Shown: piece by piece, positions 1-8,305 of the stretch
Layout of the letters: every line of letters starts with the position of its first letter
Numbering within the stretch: position 1 is the stretch's first letter
NCBI GenBank assembly: GCA_026393975.1
Contig: JAPKZD010000025.1
Span: forward strand, 1-64,000
DNA from: Candidatus Aminicenantota bacterium
Lineage (GTDB): Bacteria > Acidobacteriota > Aminicenantia > Aminicenantales > Saccharicenantaceae
Direction: 5' to 3'
Length of the DNA stretch: 64,000 nucleotides
The notes under the pieces: generated by a model
Told to the model about the DNA's origin: nothing
What the model saw: only the letters and a program-made list of their open reading frames with translations
Database searches by the model: none
Position numbers and translations under genes: made by a program

Positions 1-150
1 CGTCGTCGTCTTGCCGGCGCCGTTGGCGCCCAGGAGGCAGTAAACTTCACCCGGGGGAATGTCCAGGTTCAGATGATCCACTGCCAGGACACCGTCCTCG
101 TACCGCTTGGACAGGTCGGCGGCTTTCAGGATGGGCTTTGGGTCGGTCAT
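1..150 (-). CDS. ABC transporter ATP-binding protein, N-terminal part (cut by window edge)
   Basis: Reading back from the ATG at 148-150 gives 50 residues that begin like an ABC ATPase and end in the Walker A loop GANGAGKTTT. The signature and Walker B motifs lie beyond the window. It should energise the ABC-2 permease encoded just upstream on the same strand (388..1830), together with the NEW3-domain protein before that. A purine-rich GGAGAAAAAG lies just before the ATG. The 237 bp separating it from the permease gene is filled by a repeat element. The ATPase assignment is firm; the substrate is unknown. Confidence 0.93.
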   Translation of the reverse strand, partial: MTDPKPILKAADLSKRYEDGVLAVDHLNLDIPPGEVYCLLGANGAGKTTT

Positions 151-195
151 CTTTTTCTCCTCGAAGGGGAACGGGCCCCGCTTTATTATGGTTCA

Positions 196-377
196 TCTCC
201 CGATTTCGGGGGAACTCCCGTATTCGGCTTGGCGAAGGATATCACCCTTAGCCCCCCGGCCCCCCCGGGAACCAGTCCCGGCGGTTCCCCCGCCTTCGGC
301 GGGTCCCCCTCCGCTACGGGGGTCGTCAGGGCGATATCCATCGCCGCCTCATTAAGAACTTCCCCGAAATCGGGAGA
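196..377 (-). repeat. Dispersed element with 16-bp perfect terminal inverted repeats, copy 1
   Basis: The 182-bp segment starts TCTCCCGATTTCGGGG and ends with its exact reverse complement CCCCGAAATCGGGAGA. Inside, CCCCCGTAGCGGAGGGGG and CCCGCCGAAGGCGGG can form hairpins, and GGATATC near one side pairs with GATATCC near the other. A diverged copy in the opposite orientation lies at 22804..23001; in both the core reads GAGGCGGCGATGGAT. It separates the permease and ATPase genes of one operon. It carries no transposase and would be a non-autonomous MITE- or REP-like element, or a structured RNA. The short ORFs over it (186..419 and others) are not considered genes. Confidence 0.8.
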
Positions 378-387
378 AGAGCCTTTT

Positions 388-1830
388 TTATCGGACATCG
401 TACTTGATGAAGCGGACATAAGCCGCGGCGAACGGCGCGATGAGCCAGAAAGCCAATGACAGCAGGCTTTTCCAGTTCGCCCTGAACACGTCGGCGAGGG
501 AGGCCGGCGCGATCGTGAACTGGGGCAAGGTCTTGAAATCGACCGGCTGGGCCGAGAAACCCAGCGACGTTCCGCCGCCGGGATGGATCATGAGCGTCCG
601 CTTGACCTTGCTGAACAGGGCGCCGTCGAGGGCCCGGGCGTGGGCCTGGACGGCCTCGGCGTATTTCGCTCGTTCGAGTTCACCCGTACCGCAGACGTCG
701 GCGACGAAGCGGGCGAAGGCCGCGCTCGGCGAGACGAGGGACAGGTTGATCGCGAGGTCCTGCTGCCGGCGTCTCTGCTGGCGGTAGGTCTCGTCGATCG
801 CGCCGAACTGTTGGGCCTTCCTTTCCTTGGCGCCCTGCTCGATCCCGGCCTTCAGGACGTCCCATTTAATTCTCTCCGGCGATTTCTCGTCGTCGGCGGC
901 TCCCTTGGGCGCCGACCCGAAGATGAGGTCGTACTGCCGGCCGAGCTCCCGCGCCGTTTCCATCCCGAGGGAATTGGATAAAAGAGATTTCTCGAGGGAG
1001 ACCTGCGTTTCCGTCCGGACCGGATGGACGAGCGCGGCGACCATGTCGCTGAGTTTGGGCATGATCAACTGAAAAAACGCCCAGATGAGGAGGATAGACA
1101 CAAGCGCGGTCCGCGTTTTCGCCGCGCTGGCCGAGACCATCGTGCCCAGCGTGAAATAGGAGAGGAGGAACACGGAGGCCGCGAGGAATACCACCAGGAT
1201 CCTTGCCGGGGTGTCGCCGCCGAAAATGGGGAACGCCCCCAAGATCAGGAGAAGGAGACCGACGAGGAACGCGGCGGTGAAGGGGGCCCACAAGGCGAGG
1301 AACCCCCCGGCGACCTTGCCGGTTAGGACGGCGTCCCGAGGCAGGCGGTTCGACAGCATGGCTCTCAGGGTGCCTGCCTCTTTTTCTCCGGCGATGACAT
1401 CCGAGGCGAAAAGGAGGCCGACGAGGCTGAGGACCATCTGGACGAGGAAGACGAAATCGAACTTCCCCTGGACCGATAGAATGGACTCCTCGCCGCTCGA
1501 GGATTCGCCCGGCTTCGACCCTTCCTGGGTGAATTCGTAGTAGCGCGGCAGTGTGCTCTCGAAGCCCCGCGTGTAAACCGAAAGCAGGGCTGGCCGCCGG
1601 AAACCCTTGATGGCCACCGTGCCCGCCATGACGTCCTGGATCTTAAGCGAGGAGGTGGCTTCGCCGGCCAGGCGGACCTGCTCCTCGTAGTCCCGGACCC
1701 GTTTCGTGTAGTCGAGCTGGTTGACGTACATCCCCAACGGGATGAGGAGCATGGCGATCAGCCCGAACAGTGGGAACCTATAGCTGAGGATATTCTCCAG
1801 GATCTCTTTCTTGACGATCGTTTTCCACAT
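388..1830 (-). CDS. ABC-2 type transporter permease
   Basis: 480-residue integral membrane protein. The N-terminus (MWKTIVKKEILENILSYRF) leads into a membrane segment at about residues 18-36. A large soluble loop of about 90 residues follows, then a block of hydrophobic segments (about 125-265), a second charged loop rich in Gln/Arg, and a final membrane segment near the C-terminus. This is the layout of ABC-2 permeases with a big extracytoplasmic insert (DUF3526-like). It lies 13 bp after the NEW3-domain gene and before the ATPase gene, so the three form an exporter operon. The start has no obvious Shine-Dalgarno sequence and may depend on the gene before it. Substrate unknown. Confidence 0.85.
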   Translation of the reverse strand: MWKTIVKKEILENILSYRFPLFGLIAMLLIPLGMYVNQLDYTKRVRDYEEQVRLAGEATSSLKIQDVMAGTVAIKGFRRPALLSVYTRGFESTLPRYYEFTQEGSKPGESSSGEESILSVQGKFDFVFLVQMVLSLVGLLFASDVIAGEKEAGTLRAMLSNRLPRDAVLTGKVAGGFLALWAPFTAAFLVGLLLLILGAFPIFGGDTPARILVVFLAASVFLLSYFTLGTMVSASAAKTRTALVSILLIWAFFQLIMPKLSDMVAALVHPVRTETQVSLEKSLLSNSLGMETARELGRQYDLIFGSAPKGAADDEKSPERIKWDVLKAGIEQGAKERKAQQFGAIDETYRQQRRRQQDLAINLSLVSPSAAFARFVADVCGTGELERAKYAEAVQAHARALDGALFSKVKRTLMIHPGGGTSLGFSAQPVDFKTLPQFTIAPASLADVFRANWKSLLSLAFWLIAPFAAAYVRFIKYDVR

Positions 1831-1843
1831 CGGTGTTGCGCGC

Positions 1844-3325
1844 TTATCTTCTGGTCAGCTTGATCCCGAAGACGACAATTCCGACGAGGAGCCCGACGAG
1901 AAGCAGGACAAGGGCCCCGATGCCGAGGACGTTGGCCTTCGAGGTGATGTGGATGCGGACGATCTTGTCCTCGGATTCGACGCGCCGGTTGTCGGCGACG
2001 GCGTCGGTCCGGATCTTCGGCTCGTAGTCGCCGACGGAAACCCCGGCCGGGGGCAGGAACTTGATGCTGACGACCTCGTCCTTGTTCTGCTCCAGGGTCG
2101 GCAGGAGGTCCGGCTTGATCTCGACGCGCCAGTTGAGCGGCAGGTCGCAGTAGACGCGGACGTTGTTGAGCTTGCGGGTCCCCGTGTTGCGGATGGTCAC
2201 CTCCATGCTGATGTTGTCGCCCGCCTTGATCTCGTGGTAGAGGTTGACGGCCTGGACTTCAACCTTGGGCACGCCCCGGGGGATGAGCTCGAGCTTGACC
2301 GACCCGGCCTTCAGGCTTTCGATCTCCTTGGGGCCGATCCCGACGCCGGCCGTCTCGAGGGCGCGGAGTTTCAGCGTCTGGTCGTTGTCGAGGGCCAGAA
2401 CAAAGAACTCGAGGGGCTTGTCGAGAACGACGCGGTCGTCCGGGTTCTTGGGGAGGTAGAGCTTGAGCTGAAGCTTCAGGCTGGTGATGCCCTCGCTGAA
2501 TTTGATCTGGGACAGGCGGGCGCTCGTCGTCGGGTCGCTGAATTCGTAGGTGATCTGCTGAGGCAGGTCGATGGCCTCGAGCTTGAAGACGTTGGCCTCG
2601 CCGCTGAATTTCTCGAGCGACAGATCGTAGGTCGCCGTGCTCTCGAGGTCGGCTTCCTGCGAGAACTGGGCGGAGTTGACGGTGACGATGTTGGCGCTGA
2701 CGCCCTTTTGGAGATAAACGGACGTCTTCTCGGTCTTTCCCGAATAGGAGATATTGACGTCCAGGTTCTCGACGTCCTTGAGAAGCTGGAAGGTGACGTC
2801 GCGCTCGGTTTCGATGGGCATCGAGGCGATGGACTTCTCGTAAGGGTCGGAGATGATCTTGCCCTCCGTCAAGAGGGAGACGTAGACGTCCTTGATCTCT
2901 TTCATGAAGTCGAGCGGGAAGAGCTCCTCGGCGCTGATCTTGAGGTTGGCCAGCTCCTTGAGCTCCTTGGAAGCGTAGCGCAGGGTCACTCGGACGAATT
3001 TTTTGCCGCTTCCGTCCTGGAATTTGACGGCGCTGGCGACTGAGATGCGGGCCTCGCTGCCCATGAAGCTGATCAGGGCCTGCTGGTAGTCGACCTGGGC
3101 CTGGAGATAGGACGTCTGCCTCTGGGCGAAGTCGGCCTCCGAGGTCAGGCCGTCCTCCTTGAGCTTGAGATAACGGTTGAAATCCGCCTTTTTCAACTCG
3201 AGAGAGAGCTGGGCGCTTTTCAGCCTGAGGAGCTTCATGCTCTGGGAATCCTGGGTCTGCGCGGGGAGCGACAGGACGATGAGAAGGACCGCGGCCAGGA
3301 CGAGGACGAGTTTATGGACCTTCAT
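1844..3325 (-). CDS. Secreted, C-terminally anchored protein with coiled-coil and NEW3/CARDB-like domain
   Basis: Signal peptide at residues 1-25. Then comes a helical stretch (about 30-90, KLLRLKSAQLSLELKKADF) that resembles the hairpin of adaptor proteins. A long beta-rich middle follows, then a NEW3/CARDB-like Ig fold at about 375-465 (DNISMEVTIRNTGTRKLNNV) and one C-terminal membrane helix ending in basic residues (KLTRR). The start is the ATG at 3325, because GGAGG sits 7 nt before it; the track's TTG at 3331 overlaps the spacer. It is the first gene of the ABC-2 operon and probably acts as its extracytoplasmic partner. TolC is encoded divergently 330 bp away. The exact role is unknown. 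Confidence 0.72.
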   Translation of the reverse strand: MKVHKLVLVLAAVLLIVLSLPAQTQDSQSMKLLRLKSAQLSLELKKADFNRYLKLKEDGLTSEADFAQRQTSYLQAQVDYQQALISFMGSEARISVASAVKFQDGSGKKFVRVTLRYASKELKELANLKISAEELFPLDFMKEIKDVYVSLLTEGKIISDPYEKSIASMPIETERDVTFQLLKDVENLDVNISYSGKTEKTSVYLQKGVSANIVTVNSAQFSQEADLESTATYDLSLEKFSGEANVFKLEAIDLPQQITYEFSDPTTSARLSQIKFSEGITSLKLQLKLYLPKNPDDRVVLDKPLEFFVLALDNDQTLKLRALETAGVGIGPKEIESLKAGSVKLELIPRGVPKVEVQAVNLYHEIKAGDNISMEVTIRNTGTRKLNNVRVYCDLPLNWRVEIKPDLLPTLEQNKDEVVSIKFLPPAGVSVGDYEPKIRTDAVADNRRVESEDKIVRIHITSKANVLGIGALVLLLVGLLVGIVVFGIKLTRR

Positions 3326-3659
3326 GGGCAAACCTCCATCGATCCGCCTATCATAGCGTAAATACGGTCCAAAATCGAAATTTGTTATGCCGGATTTTTA
3401 CAAATATCCGGGTTTCCTGTATCCTTAGATACGTTCGACTGCGCCAACGCCGATTTGCAGATCTTTGCAAATCGGTGCAAGAGCGCCGCTCAGTATTAAC
3501 CCTGAGTGTATACCCCGGGCTTCAGACCGGGGAGTCGAATGGGTTGATAACCGGTTAGAGAAAAGGACAGCTCCCGGGAGTCCGTGACCGGCGTGAACGA
3601 AAGTCCAGCAAAATCGTATTATAATAAGATGGCTTTATGCGCTTCATCGGAGGATGGCA
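3326..3659. other. Divergent intergenic region between the ABC operon and tolC-like gene
   Basis: About 330 bp with no credible ORF and more AT than its neighbours. A small hairpin, CCCCGGgcttcagaCCGGGG, lies near 3512-3531. A good -10-like TATAAT lies near 3620 upstream of the TolC gene, with no convincing -35 box. The sequence GATTTGCAgatctTTGCAAATC near 3452-3473 is an inverted repeat. These would fit a regulatory region serving both directions. Confidence 0.4.
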
Positions 3660-5201
3660 ATGATTAAGGAAAAAATCGCGGCTGCGTTCCTCATCCTGGC
3701 CTTTCTCGGCGGTTTCGCCCTCGGCCAGGAGAAAAAAGACGTTTCCCTCACTCTCGAGGATTCGATCGTCCAGGCCCTGAAGAACAACCTCAACGTGGCC
3801 GTCGAGGTCCTCAACCCCGAGTTGGCTTCGGCCTCGGTTTCGCGGGCCCGGCAATATTTCATGCCGACGTTCCAGGTCGACTTGACCGGGAACCGGATGG
3901 AACAGCTCTCGACCTGGTCGCTCCAGGGCTCGGGGACGTACATCCTCAAAACCACGGGGTCCACGGCGTCCGTGGCCCAGCAGATGCCGTTCGGGGGAAA
4001 TATTACCGCCTCTTTGAGCTACGATTATCAGAAGAACAACCAGCTCTTCCAGAGCTACAACCCGTCCTACACGAGCCGCCTGAATTTCGCCCTGACCCAA
4101 CCCCTGCTCCGGAACTTCGGCTGGGCGATCAGCCGGAGGGAAATCATCGTGGCCCAGAACGACCTCGAGGTTTCCCGGAGCCAGTTCAAGACCATCCTCA
4201 TCAACCTGGTCTACTCCGTTGAGACGGCCTACTGGAACCTCGTTTACTCCGTTGAGAACCTGAAGACCCTGGAACAGGCCCTCCAGAGCGGCCGGGACCT
4301 CCTGGTCAAGACCAAGAAAGAGGTCGAGGTCGGGACGAAGGCGCCGATCGAGGTCCTCAACGCCGAAGCCACCGTGGCCCGGCGGGAGGCCGATATCCTC
4401 CAGGCCGAAGCCATGGTCAAGCGCAGCCAGGACCAATTGAAGACCCTCCTCAACCAGGGAGGGGATCCTTCGGCCAAGGGCCAGAACCTCCGCCCCGCCG
4501 ACACGCCCAGCTTCAAACCGTTCACGATCACCCTCGACGAGGCCTTCGAAAAGGCGATGGCCCGGCGTCCGGACCTCGAGGTGGCGAAATCGACGATCGA
4601 AATCAAGAGGATCAATTTCCGCTACGCCAAGAACCAAACCCTGCCCCAGCTCGACCTGCAGCTCGTCAAAGCCAGTCCGGGCATCTCCGGGGCCCAGTTC
4701 ATCTACGACCCGAACAACCCGTTCCTTCCGCCGACTCCCGGCGACGCGGGCAGCGCGGCGCAGGCGTTCAAAGATACCTTCAAGTTCCTGTACAACAATT
4801 GGACGGCCGGGCTGACCCTGACCATCCCCGTCGGAGACGTCGTCGGACGTGCCAACTACACCTATGCCAAGCTCGACCTGGAGCAGACCCAGGCCCGCCT
4901 CAAGAACCAAGAACAGCAGATCTACCTCGAGGTCAGCGACGCCATCCTGACGCTCGAAACCGCCGCCAAGAGCGTTGACGCCTACCGCATCGCCCGCGAA
5001 CTGGCCGCGAAGCAGCTCGAAGCCGAGATGAAAAAGCTCGCCGTCGGGATGTCGACGAACTATTTCGTCCTCACCTACCAGGACGCCCTGGCCAGCGCCC
5101 GGTCGATGGAGCTGAAGGCCCTCATCGATTACAACGTGGCCGTGGCGAACATCGCCAAGGTGACCGGCTCGACCCTCGAGACCCGCAACATCACCTTTTA
5201 A
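3660..5201 (+). CDS. TolC-family outer membrane efflux protein
   Basis: Signal peptide (about residues 1-24, ending ALGQ) followed by two outer-membrane-efflux repeats rich in long amphipathic helices. Typical TolC signatures are present: LTLEDSIVQALKNNLNV near the N-terminus, TQPLLRNFGW, and a second-half repeat starting ITLDEAFEKAMARRPDLEV. The length (513 aa) suits the family. The track starts at 3654, but that ATG overlaps the GGAGG ribosome site; the next ATG, 6 nt further on, is better placed. It forms the outer-membrane channel for an export system, probably the ABC-2 system encoded divergently. No membrane-fusion protein is seen in the window. Confidence 0.93.
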   Translation: MIKEKIAAAFLILAFLGGFALGQEKKDVSLTLEDSIVQALKNNLNVAVEVLNPELASASVSRARQYFMPTFQVDLTGNRMEQLSTWSLQGSGTYILKTTGSTASVAQQMPFGGNITASLSYDYQKNNQLFQSYNPSYTSRLNFALTQPLLRNFGWAISRREIIVAQNDLEVSRSQFKTILINLVYSVETAYWNLVYSVENLKTLEQALQSGRDLLVKTKKEVEVGTKAPIEVLNAEATVARREADILQAEAMVKRSQDQLKTLLNQGGDPSAKGQNLRPADTPSFKPFTITLDEAFEKAMARRPDLEVAKSTIEIKRINFRYAKNQTLPQLDLQLVKASPGISGAQFIYDPNNPFLPPTPGDAGSAAQAFKDTFKFLYNNWTAGLTLTIPVGDVVGRANYTYAKLDLEQTQARLKNQEQQIYLEVSDAILTLETAAKSVDAYRIARELAAKQLEAEMKKLAVGMSTNYFVLTYQDALASARSMELKALIDYNVAVANIAKVTGSTLETRNITF

Positions 5202-5275
5202 TATTTTTTTTCGCTGTGCTAAGATGACCGTGTGAAGATCCCAGCGGTTGTCCCACTCCTGCGGCGGGAGGTGCG

Positions 5276-6373
5276 GTGAGCCTTTTCCTCGTCGACGCCG
5301 GCCGCGAATGGCGCGAGAGCCAACGGCAGGTCCTCTGTATAGCCCGCGAACTCCGTAAGAAAAGCTACGCGGCCCACCTCGTCGTCGAGTCAGGCGGCGC
5401 TCTTCACCGGAAAGCGGCCGAGGAGGGGTTATCGACGCTCCCCCTGCGCATGCGCGGCCGGATGAAATGGGTCGTCCGCCGGGACTTGACCCGGGCCATG
5501 CGGGCCCACGGCTGCAGGCTGGCCCATTTCCACGAGACCCTGGGCGCCGCGATCGGGCTTCCCGCGGCGGTCTCGGCCCAGGTCCCCGTCCGCATCCTCT
5601 CCCGGCCCGCCGACTCTTTGCCGCTTGAAGGGCGGCTGCCGCTCTCGGCGGTCGACGCCGTCATCGCCGGCTCCGAAGGGGTCCGTTTGATCCTCGTCCG
5701 TGGCGGCGTCGCCGAGGTGAACGTCGAGGTCGTCCCGCTGGGGCTGGACTTTTCGCCGTTCACCGCCCACGGCCCGGACGATTCCGTCCGCAAAGAGCTC
5801 GGCTTCGGCCCGGAGGACTCCCTGGCCGGCGTCGTCATCCCGCTCGAGGACGAGCGGGGACACCAGGTGCTCCTCGACGCGGCCGCGATCGTCGGCCAGG
5901 CGGCCCCGAAGGTCAAGATCGTCGTCCTCGGCGAGGGAAGCCTGCGCCTCGAATCCGGCGACCCCGCCGTCGGGCGCCCCATGGACAACGTCTTCTATTT
6001 CCTGGGCCGGCGGAACGAAGCGCCGCGGAGCCTGGCATCCATGAACATGTTTGCGGTCTTCTCCCATCTCGACGGACTCGGCGGCTTCCTCATCGAGGCC
6101 ATGGCCAGCGGCCTTCCCGTCGTCGCCGCGGACGTCGGGGCGGCCCGGGACATCATCACTCCCCGCGAGACCGGCCTCCTTGTCCCGGCCCGCAGCGCCA
6201 AGGCCCTGGCCGACGCCATCCTCAAGATCTGCCTGGACAAGGTCCTGGCCGGCCGCCTGGCCGCGCGCGGCCGGGAATCGGTTCTCGAGAAATATTCCGC
6301 CGAAGCCATGGCCCGCCGTATCATCGGCATCTACGAATGGCGGGCCCACCGGAAAGGAGTCAAGCTTGGCTAA
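5276..6373 (+). CDS. GT4-type glycosyltransferase (group 1)
   Basis: 365 aa. GTG start with GGGAGGT about 5 nt upstream. The fold is GT-B. The C-terminal half holds the nucleotide-sugar site, with SHLDGLGGFLIEAMASGLPV matching the EX7E region of GT4 enzymes, although the first Glu of that motif seems to be replaced. Next come VVAADVGAARDII and a GLLVPARSAKALADAI segment typical of the family. It should transfer a sugar from an NDP-sugar to a lipid or polysaccharide intermediate at the inner face of the membrane. The next gene overlaps it by 8 nt. Acceptor and donor are not predictable. Confidence 0.88.
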   Translation: MSLFLVDAGREWRESQRQVLCIARELRKKSYAAHLVVESGGALHRKAAEEGLSTLPLRMRGRMKWVVRRDLTRAMRAHGCRLAHFHETLGAAIGLPAAVSAQVPVRILSRPADSLPLEGRLPLSAVDAVIAGSEGVRLILVRGGVAEVNVEVVPLGLDFSPFTAHGPDDSVRKELGFGPEDSLAGVVIPLEDERGHQVLLDAAAIVGQAAPKVKIVVLGEGSLRLESGDPAVGRPMDNVFYFLGRRNEAPRSLASMNMFAVFSHLDGLGGFLIEAMASGLPVVAADVGAARDIITPRETGLLVPARSAKALADAILKICLDKVLAGRLAARGRESVLEKYSAEAMARRIIGIYEWRAHRKGVKLG

Positions 6374-7187
6374 GCACGTCCGCATCAAGCCCCTGGAATC
6401 GTTCGAGGATTTCGAGAAGCTTCTGCACATCCAACGGGTCGTTTGGAAGCACGAGGACCTCGACCTGACGCCCGTGCACCAGTTCGCCGTTTCGAGCCGG
6501 ATGGGGGCGATCCTGCTCGGGGCCTTCGTCGGTCCCGAGCTCGCCGGCTTCGTCTACTCCTTCCCCGCCGTCTTCAAAGGCGAATCCTGCCAGCACTCGC
6601 ACCTCCTTGCCGTTCTTCCGGAGTTCCGGGGATACGGCTTGGGCAAGGCCCTCAAGTGGGCCCAGCGAGAGGAAGCCGTGAAGCGCGGCTATCGTTTCGT
6701 CACCTGGACCTACGACCCCCTCCAAACGCGCAATGCCAACCTCAATCTCCAGGCGCTGGGCGCCGTTTCCCGGACGTATTTCCCCAACTTCTATGGCCTG
6801 ACCCCCGCCCTCTGCCTCGGGCCGGGCATCCCCACCGACCGGATGCTCATCGAATGGTCGATCCGCGACCGCCGGGTGAAGTCCAGGTTCGAGGGAAAAG
6901 CCCGGAAACCCGTCTTCGACGACGCCGCCCTGCCCAAGGCCCAGGCAAGGAAGCCCGGCGGGGAGGACCCGTTCCACCGGCCCGGCCGCCCGAACCTGCG
7001 GCTCGACGACGAGGTCGTCCTGGTCGAGGTGCCGAGGGACATCAAGGCCCTGGCCGGCCGGCCGGACCTCATCGCCGAGTGGCAGACGGGCCTGCGCCGG
7101 ACCATGACGGCCTATTTCGGCCGCGGCTACGTCGCCGAGCATTTTATTTTCGGCGACAGCTCCTTCTATGTCCTCAAGAAGGGCTGA
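6366..7187 (+). CDS. GNAT-family N-acetyltransferase, COG3375-like
   Basis: Real reading begins at TTG 6366 (AKHVRIKPLESFEDF), overlapping the end of the glycosyltransferase by 8 nt; the longer track ORF from 6051 is a read-through of that gene's other frame. About 273 aa. The acetyl-CoA loop shows as LLAVLPEFRGYGLGKALKWA, and the motif WTYDPLQTRNANLNLQALG is typical of the COG3375 group of predicted acetyltransferases. The substrate is unknown. The overlap indicates translational coupling with the glycosyltransferase. Confidence 0.82.
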   Translation: MAKHVRIKPLESFEDFEKLLHIQRVVWKHEDLDLTPVHQFAVSSRMGAILLGAFVGPELAGFVYSFPAVFKGESCQHSHLLAVLPEFRGYGLGKALKWAQREEAVKRGYRFVTWTYDPLQTRNANLNLQALGAVSRTYFPNFYGLTPALCLGPGIPTDRMLIEWSIRDRRVKSRFEGKARKPVFDDAALPKAQARKPGGEDPFHRPGRPNLRLDDEVVLVEVPRDIKALAGRPDLIAEWQTGLRRTMTAYFGRGYVAEHFIFGDSSFYVLKKG

Positions 7188-7205
7188 CCGCTCCTCAATT
7201 CAGGA

Positions 7206-7514
7206 TCAGCCTGTTTTTTCCAAAAATTTCTTGAAGCGGGCCCGGTAGGCGCGGTAGGCCGCGGCGCCCGCGTCGGTTAGGCGGACGAGGGTCAGGGGGA
7301 TACGTCCGCGGTAGGTCTTTTCGATGGCGATGTAGCCGGCCTCCTCGAGCTTAGCCAGGTGGGATGAGAGATTGCCCTTGGTCAGCCCGGTCTCGCGCTG
7401 GAGGTAGAGGAAGTCGGCGCTTTCGACGACCGAGAGGATGGCCGCGAGGGCCAGCCGGGCCGGCTCGTGGATGAGACGGTCGATGTCGGCCAGGCCGCGC
7501 AGGTCAGACGGCAT
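7206..7514 (-). CDS. Winged-helix transcriptional regulator (HTH_34-like)
   Basis: 102 aa, a single winged-helix domain: ADFLYLQRETGLTKGNLSSH is the helix-turn-helix, followed by LAKLEEAGYIAIEKTYRGR as wing, as in small ArsR/MarR-like regulators with PF13601 domains. It overlaps the end of the upstream membrane-protein gene (7504..8142) by 11 nt, so the two are co-transcribed. The perfect palindrome before that gene (8169..8182) is a plausible autoregulatory operator. No metal-binding cysteines are present. Confidence 0.85.
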   Translation of the reverse strand: MPSDLRGLADIDRLIHEPARLALAAILSVVESADFLYLQRETGLTKGNLSSHLAKLEEAGYIAIEKTYRGRIPLTLVRLTDAGAAAYRAYRARFKKFLEKTG

Positions 7515-8142
7515 CGGGATTCTCCCGGTCGGCGCGCGCCGACTTCCGGAGGTAGACGACGAGAGACGCCAGGCCGGAGAGGGTCACGGCGGCGCCGAAA
7601 AGGCCGTAGTAGAGGCTGATCCCCTTGACGTCGCCGACCCCGGCTGCGGTGACGGCGAAGCCGATGACGGCCGAGGCGGCGGCGAGGACGTAGAAGCGGA
7701 CGAGGCCGACCTTGATGGCGATGAGGAGGACGGCGACGGCGAGCAGGAGTCCGTTCAGGGCGGGGAAGAGCGCTTTGAACGACGGGGAGAGGCCGTAGAG
7801 CGCGGCGAGAGACGCGCCGATGATGCCGCCGACGATGCCGGCGGCCACGCGGCGCTTCGGGCCATGCTCCTTCTTCTTGTAGGCCACGTAGCCCGTCCGG
7901 GCGTAGGTGATGCGGCGCTTGAAGAAACGGATGAAACGGTTGACGAGGAAGCCTGCGGAGACGATGACGAGGACGAAAAGGGCGCTCAGCGCGGCGTTGA
8001 ACGGCGAGCCCTCCGGCACGAGCGTCTGGCCGAAGAAATAGCCACCGAGCAGGAGGAAGATGAGGCCGACGGCAATCTCCGTCAGCCCGTCGCTGTAGAA
8101 ATACTGGACAGTCCGTTTCTCGATCTTTTCGATGTCGACCAA
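7504..8142 (-). CDS. Multi-pass membrane protein of unknown function, paired with regulator
   Basis: 212 aa. A short cytoplasmic N-terminus (MVDIEKIEKRTVQYFYSDGL) precedes about six hydrophobic segments: two between residues 20 and 65, one or two around 90-130, and two more at about 135-190. A basic loop (RRITYARTGYVAYKKKEHGPKRR) lies between the first and second pairs. Start is TTG at 8142 with AAGGAG about 8 nt upstream. Such membrane proteins coupled to a small winged-helix regulator are common, but I do not recognise the family. It would be the first gene of the two-gene unit. Confidence 0.72.
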   Translation of the reverse strand: MVDIEKIEKRTVQYFYSDGLTEIAVGLIFLLLGGYFFGQTLVPEGSPFNAALSALFVLVIVSAGFLVNRFIRFFKRRITYARTGYVAYKKKEHGPKRRVAAGIVGGIIGASLAALYGLSPSFKALFPALNGLLLAVAVLLIAIKVGLVRFYVLAAASAVIGFAVTAAGVGDVKGISLYYGLFGAAVTLSGLASLVVYLRKSARADRENPDAV

Positions 8143-8168
8143 GTCTTTTCTCCTTTATGGTTTGTAAC

Positions 8169-8182
8169 ACAAACTAGTTTGT
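8169..8182. promoter_or_regulatory. Perfect 14-bp palindrome, likely operator
   Basis: ACAAACTAGTTTGT reads the same on both strands and sits 27 bp upstream of the membrane-protein/regulator pair. It abuts a TATAAT hexamer on the plus strand at 8182..8187. The position fits autorepression by the winged-helix protein at 7206..7514. Another half-site-like GTTTGT lies beside it at 8160-8165. Confidence 0.55.
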
Positions 8183-8244
8183 ATAATAACATGAATTCTG
8201 GGCTTGTCAAGCGGAATCTAAAAAAAATCCCGGCTCGGATTTCC

Positions 8245-8274
8245 TTGAATTCGACGGGCATCCTGGATTATGTT
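8245..8274 (+). promoter_or_regulatory. Probable promoter of the enolase-superfamily gene
   Basis: TTGAAT at 8245-8250 and TATGTT at 8269-8274 are spaced 18 bp apart, about 30 bp before the gene start at 8306. Confidence 0.45.
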
Positions 8275-8305
8275 AGGCGGGAATCGAGAACGCGGAGGAC
8301 AGCCC

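Noticed and set aside
1811-3043. 410-aa plus-strand ORF opposite the NEW3 protein gene
   Set aside because: Asp/Val/Leu-rich shadow; the minus strand has a signal peptide and known domain.
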